DNA from: Paenibacillus sp. FSL H7-0331 | GTDB taxonomy: Bacteria; Bacillota; Bacilli; Paenibacillales; NBRC-103111 | Length of the DNA stretch: 64,000 bases | NCBI RefSeq assembly: GCF_001956045.1 | Contig: NZ_MRTH01000002.1 | Span: 310,001-374,000, forward strand | Direction of reading: 5' to 3' | Shown here: one piece after another, positions 48,568-57,108 of the stretch | How positions within the stretch are numbered: position 1 is the first letter of the stretch | Layout of the letters: each line of letters begins with the position of its first letter | Notes under the pieces: model-generated | Told to the model about the DNA's origin: nothing | Seen by the model: the letters and a program-made list of their open reading frames with translations, nothing else | Database searches by the model: none | Position numbers and translations under genes: made by a program

Positions 48568-49761
48568 ATGGATAATTTATCTGTGAAACAAGCGGCGAGC
48601 GCAAGCATACCACAGCCAATAAGAAGCGACGGAGCGGGCGCTACCGATCCTGGCCCACGTGATGTGATGCGGGACATGGAAAATCCGGATATGCTCGTTC
48701 CACCAGTCACGGATTCCGGGCTGCTGCCGAACATGAAATTCTCATTCTCCGACACCCATATGCAATTAAATCAGGGGGGGTGGTCGCGTGAAATTACAGT
48801 CAGGGATTTACCGATAGCCAAAACTCTCGCAGGTGTCAATATGCGGCTTACACCAGGTGGTGTACGTGAATTGCATTGGCATCAGCAGGCAGAATGGTCG
48901 TATATGCTAATAGGACGGGCGCGAATTACTTCGATTGATCAGGAAGGACGGAATTTTATTGCTGATGTCGGTCCTGGCGACCTTTGGTATTTTCCAGCTG
49001 GCCTTCCTCATTCCATTCAAGGCTTGGAAGAAGGCTGCGAATTTTTGCTTGTTTTTGACGATGGCAGCTTTTCCGACTTGAATACATTGTCGATTTCCGA
49101 TTGGTTCGCACATACTCCGAAGGAGGTGCTTTCAGCTAATTTTGGTGTACCGGAAAGTGCCTTTGCCGACATTCCTACCAATCAGGTTTATATTTATCAG
49201 GATCAGGTTCCAGGTCCGCTTACAAGCCAGGCCGTTCAATCTCCTTATGGTACCATTCCACAGAGCTTCAAGTATGAGCTGCTGTCCCAAACGCCGATTA
49301 AAACACCTGGCGGGAGCGTAAGAATCGTCGATTCCTCGAATTTTCCGATTTCTCAAACAATTGCAGCCGCACTTGTTGAGCTCGAACCGGGGGCAATGCG
49401 GGAGCTTCATTGGCATCCGAACAATGACGAATGGCAATATTATTTGACAGGACAGGGGCGGATGACGGTATTTGCAGGCAATGGCGTAGCGCGCACCTTT
49501 GATTACCGGGCAGGAGATGTTGGTTATGTACCGTTTGCTTTTGGTCATTATATTCAGAATACAGGCAGCCAAACGTTATGGTTTCTGGAAATGTTCAAGA
49601 GCGACCGTTTTGTCGATGTATCACTTAATCAATGGATGGCGCTAACCCCGAGAGACCTGGTCCGTGATAATCTGAATGTAGGCTCCGAGCTATTGGATAA
49701 GCTGCGCAAGGAAAAATGGCCTGTTGTCCGCTATCCCGGTTTTTCTTATACACCCAAATAA
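48568..49761 (+). CDS. oxdC: Bicupin oxalate decarboxylase (OxdC family) with altered lid
   Basis: This 397-residue bicupin has two Mn-binding cupin sites: [10 protein letters not shown] with PHSIQG, and [11 protein letters not shown] with GHYIQN. OxdC converts oxalate to formate and CO2. Alignment by eye to Bacillus OxdC is close throughout ([52 protein letters not shown]). However, the active-site lid that is SENST in Bacillus reads S169-D170-L171-N172-T173 here: the catalytic lid Glu162 is not at its usual place, and Asp170 stands instead. ATG 48568 is 8 nt from AGAGGAG. It is a single gene with its own terminator. Confidence 0.9.
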   Translation: MDNLSVKQAASASIPQPIRSDGAGATDPGPRDVMRDMENPDMLVPPVTDSGLLPNMKFSFSDTHMQLNQGGWSREITVRDLPIAKTLAGVNMRLTPGGVRELHWHQQAEWSYMLIGRARITSIDQEGRNFIADVGPGDLWYFPAGLPHSIQGLEEGCEFLLVFDDGSFSDLNTLSISDWFAHTPKEVLSANFGVPESAFADIPTNQVYIYQDQVPGPLTSQAVQSPYGTIPQSFKYELLSQTPIKTPGGSVRIVDSSNFPISQTIAAALVELEPGAMRELHWHPNNDEWQYYLTGQGRMTVFAGNGVARTFDYRAGDVGYVPFAFGHYIQNTGSQTLWFLEMFKSDRFVDVSLNQWMALTPRDLVRDNLNVGSELLDKLRKEKWPVVRYPGFSYTPK

Positions 49762-49776
49762 TGAGTTGGAAGTAGG

Positions 49777-49818
49777 AAGAGGCAGAGACCCTGAATAAGG
49801 TCTTATGCCTCTTTTTTC
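49777..49818 (+). terminator. Terminator after oxdC
   Basis: AAGAGGC and AGACC pair with GGTCT and GCCTCTT in an interrupted stem, followed by TTTT. Confidence 0.75.
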
Positions 49819-49842
49819 GCATACGTGTCTATCAACAGGGTG

Positions 49843-49871
49843 TTGACAAAAGCAAGGCAAGTGTTTATTGT
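49843..49871 (+). promoter_or_regulatory. Promoter of the GntR/ABC operon
   Basis: TTGACA (49843-49848) and TATTGT (49866-49871) are 17 nt apart. Confidence 0.65.
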
Positions 49872-49876
49872 ATTAA

Positions 49877-49899
49877 GTGTATTACATGTAGTAGTACAC
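49877..49899. promoter_or_regulatory. Candidate YtrA-type operator
   Basis: GTGTATTAC (49877-49885) and GTAGTACAC (49891-49899) match as an inverted repeat at 8 of 9 positions around ATGTA, just after the -10 box, where a repressor would block initiation. Confidence 0.65.
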
Positions 49900-49942
49900 A
49901 TAGTTCTTTGGAGTGTGCTGCAGCAGAGAAAGGAAGAGAGCC

Positions 49943-50353
49943 TTGCACATACATATAGATGAGCGAAGTACGACCCCTATATGGGAGCAAATTGTCCAAC
50001 AAATTAAAGAGCTAATCCTCAAAAAAGTACTCAGACCCCATGACAAGCTGCTATCTGTCAGAGAGCTTGCCTCTATGCTCATCGTCAACCCGAACACGGT
50101 AAGTAAAGCATATCAGGAGCTTGAACGGCAGCAAATTATTGAGACTCGACGTGGAAAAGGCACTTTTGTCACAGAAGCATTACCCGTACAGGGGAACGAA
50201 CAGAGGATCAACGAAATTCGGCAATCGTTACAGCTGCTTGTAGTGGAGTCTTCTTACATCGGAGTGAGCCGGGATACGCTGGTGCAGTGGATAGACAGCT
50301 ATATGAATGAATTGGGAGGCGAGGGACTTGTTAACCGTCCAGAATCTAAGTAA
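49943..50353 (+). CDS. GntR family regulator, YtrA subfamily
   Basis: This 136-residue protein contains a GntR winged helix (about 10-75: PIWEQIVQQIKELILKKVLRPHDKLLSVRELASMLIVNPNTVSKAYQELERQQIIETRRGKGTFV) and only a short helical tail (about 85-130), as in YtrA, which represses its own ABC-transporter operon. The frame runs back to 49913, but the AGGAAGAGAG site places the start at TTG 49943. Its end overlaps the ABC ATPase gene by 26 nt. YtrA-type operons respond to cell-wall antibiotics in Bacillus. Confidence 0.9.
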   Translation: MHIHIDERSTTPIWEQIVQQIKELILKKVLRPHDKLLSVRELASMLIVNPNTVSKAYQELERQQIIETRRGKGTFVTEALPVQGNEQRINEIRQSLQLLVVESSYIGVSRDTLVQWIDSYMNELGGEGLVNRPESK

Positions 50354-51212
50354 AGCCATAGATGGAAAGACGATCCTTGAAGATATTAACTTTGAACTCA
50401 AAAGTGGATCTATTACAGGACTGATTGGTCGGAACGGAGTCGGTAAAACGACGCTACTGCGGATCATGGCAGGTATTTTGGACCCTGACCAGGGTGAGGT
50501 GTTATTAGAAGGTGTAAATTTGAGCACCTATCCTCTTATTAAACAATCGATGTATTATGTGCCTGATTCGATGAATGTGATGAATAGCTACAGTGTCAAG
50601 GAGCTTGTTCGGTTGCATCAGAGCATGTACGAGCAATTTGACCAGGAAGCTTTTTATACATGGCTGGACCGCTTCCAACTGCCAACAAACCGGACACTAC
50701 GTTCATTTTCCAAAGGAATGAAAGCATTGTTGGTTATCATATTGGCCCTTTCTACTCAGTCCAAGCTGATTATTCTGGATGAACCGACGAACGGGTTGGA
50801 TGTTATCGTAAAAAAACAGGTGATGCAGCTGCTTGTTGAGGAAGTATCGGAACGCCAGCTTGCCCTGATCATTTCCTCGCACCATTTGCAGGAGCTTGAA
50901 AAAATAGCCGATGTTGTCATGATGATGAAAGACACCAGGATCGACTCCATGATCAGCATAGAAGACGTGAAGCAGTCCTTCAAAAAAGTGCAGGTTGCAT
51001 TCGCGGATGTATCGACCCACTCTTTATTCGATAAGGAATATGTGGAAGTGCTATCACAGGTTGGACGCGTGACGACCCTGCTGATTAAAAGCAATGCAGT
51101 CCACACGATACGTTTATTACAGGATAATCAGCCACTGCTGCTGGAAGAGCTTCCTGTGACAATCGAGGATCTTTTTATTAGCAGGCTGGGGGGGAATGGA
51201 TATGTTTCATAA
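50328..51212 (+). CDS. ABC transporter ATP-binding protein
   Basis: This ATPase of 294 residues has Walker A GRNGVGKTTLL (about residue 39), signature SFSKGMKALL, Walker B LIILDEPTNGLD and the H-loop SSHH. The signature differs slightly from LSGGQ, as is common in YtrB/EcsA-type exporters. TTG 50328 is 8 nt after GGGAGG; the ATG at 50307 lies in front of that site. The stop overlaps the permease gene. It is presumably exporter-type because no binding protein is present. Confidence 0.93.
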   Translation: MLTVQNLSKAIDGKTILEDINFELKSGSITGLIGRNGVGKTTLLRIMAGILDPDQGEVLLEGVNLSTYPLIKQSMYYVPDSMNVMNSYSVKELVRLHQSMYEQFDQEAFYTWLDRFQLPTNRTLRSFSKGMKALLVIILALSTQSKLIILDEPTNGLDVIVKKQVMQLLVEEVSERQLALIISSHHLQELEKIADVVMMMKDTRIDSMISIEDVKQSFKKVQVAFADVSTHSLFDKEYVEVLSQVGRVTTLLIKSNAVHTIRLLQDNQPLLLEELPVTIEDLFISRLGGNGYVS

Positions 51213-52329
51213 AGGATTATGGTTTCAGCACTATAAGCAGTCGAAATACATACTCTGGGCTTTATGGCTGGTAGCTGCATTTAGTGGCTTCCAAATGTAC
51301 AGTCACGCCAACAATGTCGTAGCGAACCTTGAAGGTTCACTGAAAAATAATTATAAATTCCAATATTATTTCAATGCCGAGCTGGATACAGTTTCGATGC
51401 TGCAGCTGTTGATATGCATAGGTTTACCGGCCTTCCTCGTTGGTTTCAGTCGTTCGAATCAAAGTCTGGAATACATGTATGCGATGCCTGTGAAGCGGGA
51501 GCATATATTTTTATCCAAATGGATGCTCGGTATTGTTCATATCATCGGTGCTTCTACCTTCGGCTTGCTACTTCAGCTGATTGTTATACATACGACAATC
51601 CTGAATAATTATTTGACAGATGGTATATTCTGGGTCTATTATCTTCACCAATTATTGATACTTTGTGGGGTGTTCAGCTTTTCGTTGTGGCTCGGTTTCA
51701 TTGGCGGCAGCTTCTTCTCACAGGTTGCGTTTAGCGTCATTTTTCTATTGCTTCCTTATCTATTGTTCGGTCTGATCAAAGAGGCGATTTCCTTACATTT
51801 TTTTGCTTTCGGTGTGATGAAATTAACGGACTCCTGGGTTTTTAGTCAGGCTGCAAATCGCTTTTTTGAAAATATTTCATTTCCTATAAAGCTGCTCAAT
51901 ATCAGTCAGTTGATTAATATGAACAGCGATTTACAAAGGGGGGGCTCAATGGAATATATAGAGTCGCTTCGTCTAACCTATTATGGCATGATGTCCTTCT
52001 TGGTACCGCTGCTGGTTACGCTCGGAAGTGTCTGGGGCATGCTCCGTATGGCCGTCACAGCCAGAAACGAGAACAATGGGAAGGTATTGTTGAATAACAA
52101 GCTTCGTCCCTACCTGGTTGCAGGGGTAGTGGTGTGCTCATTTCTATTTGGCGGTGCTGTGCTGGAAGGTACTGTGGGTAATCATTATTATGGTTCGGAC
52201 GGCACGGAGCATGGGCGATATCTGGAAAATATAGCGATTTACTATGCGGCGGCGCTGGTATCTGCAGGTATCGGATATTATTTAATCAAAAAATGGCTCG
52301 GAAGCAAGCAGCAGCTAAGAAAAAATTAA
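51202..52329 (+). CDS. ABC-2 type permease (YtrC/YtrD-like)
   Basis: This protein of 375 residues has about seven hydrophobic helices. The opening FHKGLWFQHYKQSKYILWALWLVAAFSGF and EYMYAMPVKREHIFLSKWMLGIVHIIGAS match ABC-2-type permeases found with YtrA-type regulators. ATG 51202 lies 8 nt from GGGGGG; ATG 51196 is too close. It forms the membrane part of the exporter and ends the operon. Confidence 0.88.
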   Translation: MFHKGLWFQHYKQSKYILWALWLVAAFSGFQMYSHANNVVANLEGSLKNNYKFQYYFNAELDTVSMLQLLICIGLPAFLVGFSRSNQSLEYMYAMPVKREHIFLSKWMLGIVHIIGASTFGLLLQLIVIHTTILNNYLTDGIFWVYYLHQLLILCGVFSFSLWLGFIGGSFFSQVAFSVIFLLLPYLLFGLIKEAISLHFFAFGVMKLTDSWVFSQAANRFFENISFPIKLLNISQLINMNSDLQRGGSMEYIESLRLTYYGMMSFLVPLLVTLGSVWGMLRMAVTARNENNGKVLLNNKLRPYLVAGVVVCSFLFGGAVLEGTVGNHYYGSDGTEHGRYLENIAIYYAAALVSAGIGYYLIKKWLGSKQQLRKN

Positions 52330-52385
52330 CTCACTCCTAGATTTTAGTAGCGAGTTAGTGCAATACCATCAAGCGCTTTATGGGG

Positions 52386-52405
52386 GTACTAGAAAAAGAT
52401 AGTAC
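52386..52405. promoter_or_regulatory. Inverted repeat upstream of the small Cys-containing gene
   Basis: GTACTA (52386-52391) and TAGTAC (52400-52405) are a perfect 6-bp inverted repeat. A TATAAT box lies at 52429-52434, about 75-80 nt before the gene. Confidence 0.4.
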
Positions 52406-52507
52406 TAACGAGATCATCCTTCACCCTTTATAATAGTGGATAAGTCATAAGCAGATGAAAAAAATACGTCGGGAATGATTTTGGTGGTGGAAATCAAGGA
52501 ACGCTTA

Positions 52508-52717
52508 TTGGTATTGAAGATGCACGAGGACGTTTGTTACAGCATCTGTTTGTATATGCTGCAGTGCGAGACCATGGCTTGTGAAGCTGCAAAAGCTGCA
52601 TTGTACAACCTGATGAAATGCGACTCATTTTTCGTTGAGGATTCTCATACTAAAAGTATTCTGCTCCGTAAGGAATCGATGAAATGTGCCCTACAACTGG
52701 TGAAATTGAAATCATAA
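52508..52717 (+). CDS. Small Cys-rich protein of unknown function
   Basis: This is a 69-residue frame from TTG 52508 (AAGGA 7 nt upstream); an alternative ATG at 52475 would give 80 residues. The product is predicted to be mostly helical with five cysteines (VCYSICLYMLQCETMACEAAKAALYNLMKC, then KCALQ). I do not recognise the family. It is expressed alone, between a promoter-like TATAAT and a strong terminator (52729-52761), which argues that it is real. Confidence 0.5.
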   Translation: MVLKMHEDVCYSICLYMLQCETMACEAAKAALYNLMKCDSFFVEDSHTKSILLRKESMKCALQLVKLKS

Positions 52718-52728
52718 TATGGATTTGG

Positions 52729-52761
52729 AACCTTGATGGGCTTATGCCTTCAAGGTTTCTT
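52729..52761 (+). terminator. Terminator after the small Cys-rich gene
   Basis: AACCTTGA (52729-52736) pairs with TCAAGGTT (52750-52757), with an inner GGC/GCC pair, followed by TCTTT. Confidence 0.8.
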
Positions 52762-52764
52762 TAA

Positions 52765-52880
52765 GAGATAAGAATGTATAAGTTTTCAGCGAAGCTGAAC
52801 GATTCTTATCTCGCAAGAAAAGCTACATTTATAACACGAATGTATCTTCGTCGAATAGGCTCCGATCAGAAGCTTTTCTT
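52765..52880. repeat. Two adjacent long hairpins
   Basis: Hairpin 1: GAGATAAGAAT (52765-52775) with ATTCTTATCTC (52802-52812), plus an inner TTCAGC-GAA-GCTGAA (52785-52799). Hairpin 2, starting 2 nt later: AAGAAAAGCT (52815-52824) with AGCTTTTCTT (52871-52880), plus an inner TACATT/AATGTA (52824-52844). The pair could be a structured small RNA or a small miniature repeat element. No gene is seen here. Confidence 0.55.
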
Positions 52881-52922
52881 ATTATGCAGTTGGGGATTGG
52901 GTTAACATGTGTGCAAAATGAC

Positions 52923-52947
52923 AAAAAACGCCCAATATTGTGGGCGC
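52923..52947 (-). terminator. Terminator of the stalk-domain gene (minus strand)
   Basis: On the minus strand GCGCCCA pairs with TTGGGCG (stem CGCCCA/TGGGCG) around CAATAT, followed by TTTTTTG. Confidence 0.85.
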
Positions 52948-52961
52948 ATTCAATTCAACAT

Positions 52962-53486
52962 TTAATGTGGTAATCCCAATCTTTCCAAGTCACTGCGATT
53001 CAAATAAGTGGTTCCATCTTTGACAAGCATTTGGATATTGCCTGGATTGCTAATGGCAATTTTCTCATCTTCCGTGCTATTTGGCAGGTTAAAAATGAAG
53101 TTTTGTTTACCATACTCGAGATTAATTTGAGGGGTACCGGGTGAGATGGTTACCTTAATACCAGGAACTAACGTTAATTCTCGCAAAGCCACCCATTTGG
53201 CCGTATCAACGGGCTCGCTTTTGACTGCCGGCTGGTCCAGAGCAATCGTCCTGCTCTCGGTCGTATATTTGACGTTATAACCTAACAAGTCCGCTATGGC
53301 ACGCACTGGCAAATAAGAAGTGCCATCATAAACCAATGGGGTCGTGTCCATCTTCTTTTCCTGTCCATTGATTTTAAATATGAAATTGGCAAATACAGCA
53401 GTGACTTCGCCTTGAGTGGCAGCAACGGCAGTGGTAACGGAACCTATCATCATGCCGATCGTTAATCCGAGAATTATCTTTTTCAT
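52962..53486 (-). CDS. Secreted stalk-domain protein (copper amine oxidase N-terminal-like)
   Basis: This 174-residue protein has a signal peptide (about 1-23, ILGLTIGMMIGSVTTAVAA) and a copper-amine-oxidase N-terminal-like stalk domain (about 30-80: VFANFIFKINGQEKKM, PLVYDGTSYLPVRAIADLLGYNVKY, RTIAL). A second, similar half ends in MLVKDGTTYLNRSDLERLGLP. Stalk domains are common in Paenibacillus surface proteins; they have no known catalytic role and no copper site. It is a single gene; the ATG follows GGAGGTT. Confidence 0.85.
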   Translation of the reverse strand: MKKIILGLTIGMMIGSVTTAVAATQGEVTAVFANFIFKINGQEKKMDTTPLVYDGTSYLPVRAIADLLGYNVKYTTESRTIALDQPAVKSEPVDTAKWVALRELTLVPGIKVTISPGTPQINLEYGKQNFIFNLPNSTEDEKIAISNPGNIQMLVKDGTTYLNRSDLERLGLPH

Positions 53487-53574
53487 GATCCAACCTCCAT
53501 CTGCTGGTTAATATTAGGATTATAGCATATTTCGAGCGTTGAAGTTTCATCGATACCGTCAAAAGGTTTTATAG

Positions 53575-53614
53575 GAAAAGATGACCCCTAAAGTGATTTA
53601 GGAGTCATCTTTTC
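53575..53614. terminator. Long near-perfect hairpin, probably a terminator for the minus-strand gene
   Basis: GAAAAGATGACCCCTAAA (53575-53592) pairs with its complement at 53597-53614 with one mismatch around the tetraloop GTGA. It ends in TTTTC on both strands and lies just past the 3-prime end of the small secreted protein gene. Confidence 0.7.
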
Positions 53615-53681
53615 AGAGTATATTGTTGTATGGATAAAAGGTGTTGCTTACACAGTGTATCAACTGCCAAGTCGATGCCTG

Positions 53682-53981
53682 TTAGTTTATGTAATAAGAG
53701 CCAGTTGGCAGAGCAGTCGATTTGTCGACCACAACAAGTCCTACACCATTTAGAACATAAGCAATTCGCGTATCTGCGTTAAAAATGAAAATCCCAGGTA
53801 CATAAATGCCTCTAATGTTCGTTTCACCAATCGACTGAGAGGTCGCCGCTGTTGGGGTGTTGCTCACATTTGGCGTGTTCAGCAACGGATCGGTTGTCGC
53901 CTCTGCGGCACCAACTACTGTCGGAAGCATTAAAGCGGCAGCAACTACTAACATGGATAATTTCGTTTTCAAAGACTTCAT
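53682..53981 (-). CDS. Small secreted protein of unknown function
   Basis: This is a 99-residue protein with a clear signal peptide (MKSLKTKLSMLVVAAALMLP-TVVGAAEA). A Thr/Asn/Pro-rich stretch (about 26-50) is followed by a short beta-rich segment (IRGIYVPGIFIFNADTRIAYVLNGVGLVVVD). Several starts are stacked (GTG and three ATGs); the last ATG at 53981 is best spaced from GGAG. I do not recognise a family. It lies beside the stalk-domain protein, also secreted, but in its own unit. Confidence 0.65.
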   Translation of the reverse strand: MKSLKTKLSMLVVAAALMLPTVVGAAEATTDPLLNTPNVSNTPTAATSQSIGETNIRGIYVPGIFIFNADTRIAYVLNGVGLVVVDKSTALPTGSYYIN

Positions 53982-54155
53982 CATCATCACTCCATCTATT
54001 TTTTGTTATGTAACTATAACTTTCTGGAGCATCTTCCCCAGTTGAGTATAATTACCCACGTTGAATTTATTCGAAGCAGGTTATATGAATTATTTTATAA
54101 AAAATTGTTAACGGGCAGTTGCACTTAAACATTTCATTAATTCCTACTATACCGA

Positions 54156-54183
54156 TTGACATTTAATGATATTGAGTTAAAAT
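54156..54183 (+). promoter_or_regulatory. Promoter of the DUF2325 gene
   Basis: TTGACA (54156-54161) and TAAAAT (54178-54183) are 16 nt apart, about 55 nt before the start codon. Confidence 0.5.
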
Positions 54184-54240
54184 AAGTATAATAGCTAGAC
54201 AACGAGCAAATGAATGACTACATGAAATGGGGAAACGGAT

Positions 54241-54537
54241 ATGAAAATAGTTGCCATCATTGGAGGAAGCCAAACGGATACGTTCAAAAAAATGGGTGAG
54301 AAGCGCGGGGTCATAGTGGAGCATCACAATGGTAAAACGGGCGGCGGTTCAGTGGAAAGCTACTTTCTGCGTATTATTAATAAAGCAGATGTTATTATTA
54401 TTTTGAAAGGTGCGATCAAACACACTTCCATGTGGGCTGTACGGGAGCTTGCAGAAAAGAAAGGGAAGAAGATCGATTATCATGATGGCTTTGGCGCTAC
54501 AGGTGCTTTGGAAAAGGCATTGCAAATTGTAGGGTGA
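54241..54537 (+). CDS. DUF2325 family protein
   Basis: This 98-residue cytosolic protein begins MKIVAIIGGSQTDTFKKMGEKRG, followed by VEHHNGKTGGG, KADVIIILKGAIKHTSMWAVRELAEKKGKKIDYHDGFG, matching DUF2325. It looks like a small Rossmann-like domain with conserved His and Gly residues. Function is unknown. The ATG follows GGGGAAACGGAT. It forms a single unit that ends at a terminator (54618-54657). Confidence 0.9.
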   Translation: MKIVAIIGGSQTDTFKKMGEKRGVIVEHHNGKTGGGSVESYFLRIINKADVIIILKGAIKHTSMWAVRELAEKKGKKIDYHDGFGATGALEKALQIVG

Positions 54538-54617
54538 TAGGGTAAATACGGCTGAAAATCGACTATCCTATTAAACATAAAGGCTGGTGACAACAATCAA
54601 ATACGATGAACATCCGT

Positions 54618-54657
54618 AAACCCTTTTCCAGATTTAATTGGATAAGGGTTTATTTAT
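54618..54657 (+). terminator. Terminator after the DUF2325 gene
   Basis: AAACCCTTTTCC pairs with GGATAAGGGTTT (one mismatch), followed by ATTTAT. Confidence 0.7.
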
Positions 54658-54704
54658 AATAAAAGGGCCGCCTTTGGCGTATCCTAACCATTGAGGTGAT
54701 CAGG

Positions 54705-55034
54705 ATGAATGAAGAATCTAACAAGCCCAATTATGAACAAATTTATCAGGAGTACCGGCAGCAAGGTGAATTGCAGGCGACGCAGGAACAATTAACTAAC
54801 CAATCAACTGACGGTAAAGAGTCCATCGTAGCTGTGCGTAAAAATGCTGATGGCGATATTATCGCGATCCAAACGTCAGCAGGGCGTGAGCTGGATTATG
54901 TGACTGCTGTGAATGAGGCGAAGTCAGGCGCACTTGCTCATGTGGACGTATTTCACCGCTATGGCCGTGATATTTTGCGAAGTGAGCCAGATGGTGTACA
55001 ATCCAACAATTTGGATAATCTGCCTACCTTTTAG
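54705..55034 (+). CDS. DUF3892 domain protein
   Basis: This 109-residue protein has a hydrophilic Gln/Glu-rich N-terminal third and a DUF3892 domain (about 45-105): IVAVRKNADGDIIAIQTSAGRELDYVTAVNEAK, then SEPDGVQSNNLDNLPTF. The family is widespread in Bacillales, small and of unknown function, often sporulation-associated in expression. ATG 54705 follows GAGGTGAT by 4 nt (core GAGGTG 6 nt); GTG 54696 overlaps the site. Confidence 0.88.
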   Translation: MNEESNKPNYEQIYQEYRQQGELQATQEQLTNQSTDGKESIVAVRKNADGDIIAIQTSAGRELDYVTAVNEAKSGALAHVDVFHRYGRDILRSEPDGVQSNNLDNLPTF

Positions 55035-55063
55035 GGAAGAAAGATTGGAGTTCAAAGAGCTTT

Positions 55064-55097
55064 AACCCGGAAGGAACTTATTTACTTCCGGTTCTTT
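55064..55097 (+). terminator. Terminator after the DUF3892 gene
   Basis: CCGGAAG (55067-55073) pairs with CTTCCGG (55085-55091), followed by TTCTTT. Confidence 0.7.
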
Positions 55098-55269
55098 GTG
55101 CTGCTCTGACTGGTGCGGAGTAAAAATACCAGTTATTGCACTCGATAAAATTTCGCAATCGATAAGAAATCCAGAAATAAGATGCCTGTTATACTAGGAT
55201 TGAACTTGCTTATCCATCATGAATAAAACCTAAGCGATTAGCGAAGAGATGATGTTAAGGAGTGAGTCC

Positions 55270-56472
55270 ATGATGAGTGCTCGAAATTTGTCGAAGGAGC
55301 GGCTCGGCCGTATGCATGACATTATGGCTGGCTATGTCGAGCGCGGCGAGATATCCGGGATGGTTACATTGGTCAGCCGTCGAGAGGACGTATATGTCGA
55401 TGCAATCGGTAAGCAGGCATTCGGCAGCGATGTATCCATGCAGCGGGATACTCTCTTCCGCATCGCCTCCATGACCAAGCCGATCACCGCAGCAGCGGCC
55501 TTGATTCTGGTGGAGGAATGCAGGCTTCGGCTGGACGAGCCCGTAGATCAACTGCTGCCTGAACTGGCTGATCGTCAGGTTCTTAAGCGGCTCGACAGCC
55601 CGCTCGATGACACCGTACCCGCAAAGCGTGCCATTACCCTGCGCGATCTGTTAACCTTTCAGTTGGGAATCGGGGTCGTTATGGCACCGCCCGGCATGTA
55701 TCCGATTCAGAAGGCGATGGACGAGGCAGGACTCGCTCCTGGCCCGAACCCGCCAGCTCATTCGCCAGATGAATGGATGAAACGTCTCGGCAGTCTGCCA
55801 TTGGTCTATCAACCGGGTCAGAACTGGATGTACCACACGGGCTCGGAGATACTCGGTGTGCTGATTGCACGTGCGGCAGACCAGCCGCTGGAGCAATTTT
55901 TACACGAACGCATCTTTGAACCACTTGGAATGAAGGACACCGGATTTAGCGTACCTGCCGACAAGCTGGACAGACTGCCAACGAGCTATATGACACATCC
56001 GGATTCCGGAGCGCCCATGGTTCATGATGAACCCGCTAACAGCCGCTGGAGCAGCAAGCCTGCCTTTCCCTCCGGAGGTGGCGGACTCGTATCGACCGTG
56101 GACGATTATTTGGCTTTTTGCCAGATGATGCTGAACAAAGGCCAGTACGGTCGAGAGCGCATCCTGTCCAGACCATCCATTGAGCTCATGACTATTGATC
56201 ATCTGACAGCGGAGATGAAGGCAAACAACCGTATCTTTTTCGGGGACCACAGCGGCTGGGGGTTCGGTGTGGCTGTCAGTCTCAAGAGGAGTGATCTGTC
56301 CGATACGCCTGGAAGATTCGGTTGGAATGGAGGCACAGGCACGTCGGCTTATACCGACCCTAAGGAAAATATGATCGGGATTGTGATGACCCAGCGTCTG
56401 ATGGATTCCCCTGCTCCTCCCAGTGTTTTTCTTGATTATTGGACATCGGCTTATCAAGCGATCGATGACTAA
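55270..56472 (+). CDS. Beta-lactamase-family serine hydrolase (class C-like/esterase)
   Basis: This 400-residue protein of the penicillin-binding/beta-lactamase fold has the nucleophile motif S67-M-T-K70 (FRIASMTKP). The second motif is Tyr in NWMYHTGSE, and a family-like C-terminal GWNGGTGTS stands in place of the KTG box. SAFPSGGGGLVSTVDDY-type sequence is also present. No signal peptide is seen, so it is likely a cytosolic esterase, D-aminopeptidase-like or lactonase-like enzyme rather than a resistance beta-lactamase. ATG 55270 (or 55273) follows AAGGAG. Codons are somewhat more GC-rich than in neighbouring genes. Confidence 0.88.
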   Translation: MMSARNLSKERLGRMHDIMAGYVERGEISGMVTLVSRREDVYVDAIGKQAFGSDVSMQRDTLFRIASMTKPITAAAALILVEECRLRLDEPVDQLLPELADRQVLKRLDSPLDDTVPAKRAITLRDLLTFQLGIGVVMAPPGMYPIQKAMDEAGLAPGPNPPAHSPDEWMKRLGSLPLVYQPGQNWMYHTGSEILGVLIARAADQPLEQFLHERIFEPLGMKDTGFSVPADKLDRLPTSYMTHPDSGAPMVHDEPANSRWSSKPAFPSGGGGLVSTVDDYLAFCQMMLNKGQYGRERILSRPSIELMTIDHLTAEMKANNRIFFGDHSGWGFGVAVSLKRSDLSDTPGRFGWNGGTGTSAYTDPKENMIGIVMTQRLMDSPAPPSVFLDYWTSAYQAIDD

Positions 56473-56537
56473 AACAGTTAACAGTAACCGTTCAGTTGAA
56501 CATCATAAAAATTTCACGACCAAGGAGCTGTTTATTT

Positions 56538-56963
56538 ATGACAACGCGATTAGTCCCTTATCTAGTATTGAATGGTAATACGAAGGAAGCTATTCAATTT
56601 TATGAGCAAGCATTGGATGCCAAGCTGCTTTTTATGCAATCTTTTGGGGAAATGCCGGATAATCCTGATTTTCCTATACCGGCAGAGCTCAAAGAACGTG
56701 TTGGACACGCCATGTTAAAGGTTGGCGAAACCGACCTTATGTTGTCGGATACATTCCCTGGACAACCTCATCATCAAGGAAATCAAGTTACGATCTGTAT
56801 CGTAAACAAAGACAAGAATGCATCAAGCAAGATTTATGAAGCCTTAAAGCAAGATGGCCAAGTGATAATGGAGCTGCAAGAAACCCATTTTAGCCCTGCA
56901 TATGGAAGTGTAGTGGATAAGTTCGGTATTACTTTTCAAATTTTCACTGAAGGTCAATTTTAA
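56538..56963 (+). CDS. VOC family protein (PhnB/glyoxalase-like)
   Basis: This 141-residue protein has the PhnB-type vicinal oxygen chelate fold: VPYLVLNGNTKEAIQFYEQALDAKLLFMQ, VGHAMLKVGETDLMLSDTFPG, and the C-terminal YGSVVDKFGITFQIF. Members are often called PhnB or 3-demethylubiquinone methyltransferase-like, but their reaction is unproven. ATG 56538 follows AAGGAG; an in-frame TTG at 56496 has no site. Single gene, followed by a strong terminator. Confidence 0.9.
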   Translation: MTTRLVPYLVLNGNTKEAIQFYEQALDAKLLFMQSFGEMPDNPDFPIPAELKERVGHAMLKVGETDLMLSDTFPGQPHHQGNQVTICIVNKDKNASSKIYEALKQDGQVIMELQETHFSPAYGSVVDKFGITFQIFTEGQF

Positions 56964-56982
56964 AAGTTATAAAACCAAAATG

Positions 56983-57016
56983 TGGTGCAGATCAATATCT
57001 GCACTGCATTTTTTTT
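56983..57016 (+). terminator. Terminator after the VOC gene
   Basis: GTGCAGAT (56985-56992) pairs perfectly with ATCTGCAC (56997-57004), followed by TGCA and eight T. Confidence 0.85.
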
Positions 57017-57108
57017 GGAAGCATTCTGTGTTAATATGGTTTAATATTTTCTGTACATATGCTCTTATTTGAGATGCTGCTACCCATGCATTAAAGGAGA
57101 TTGATATT

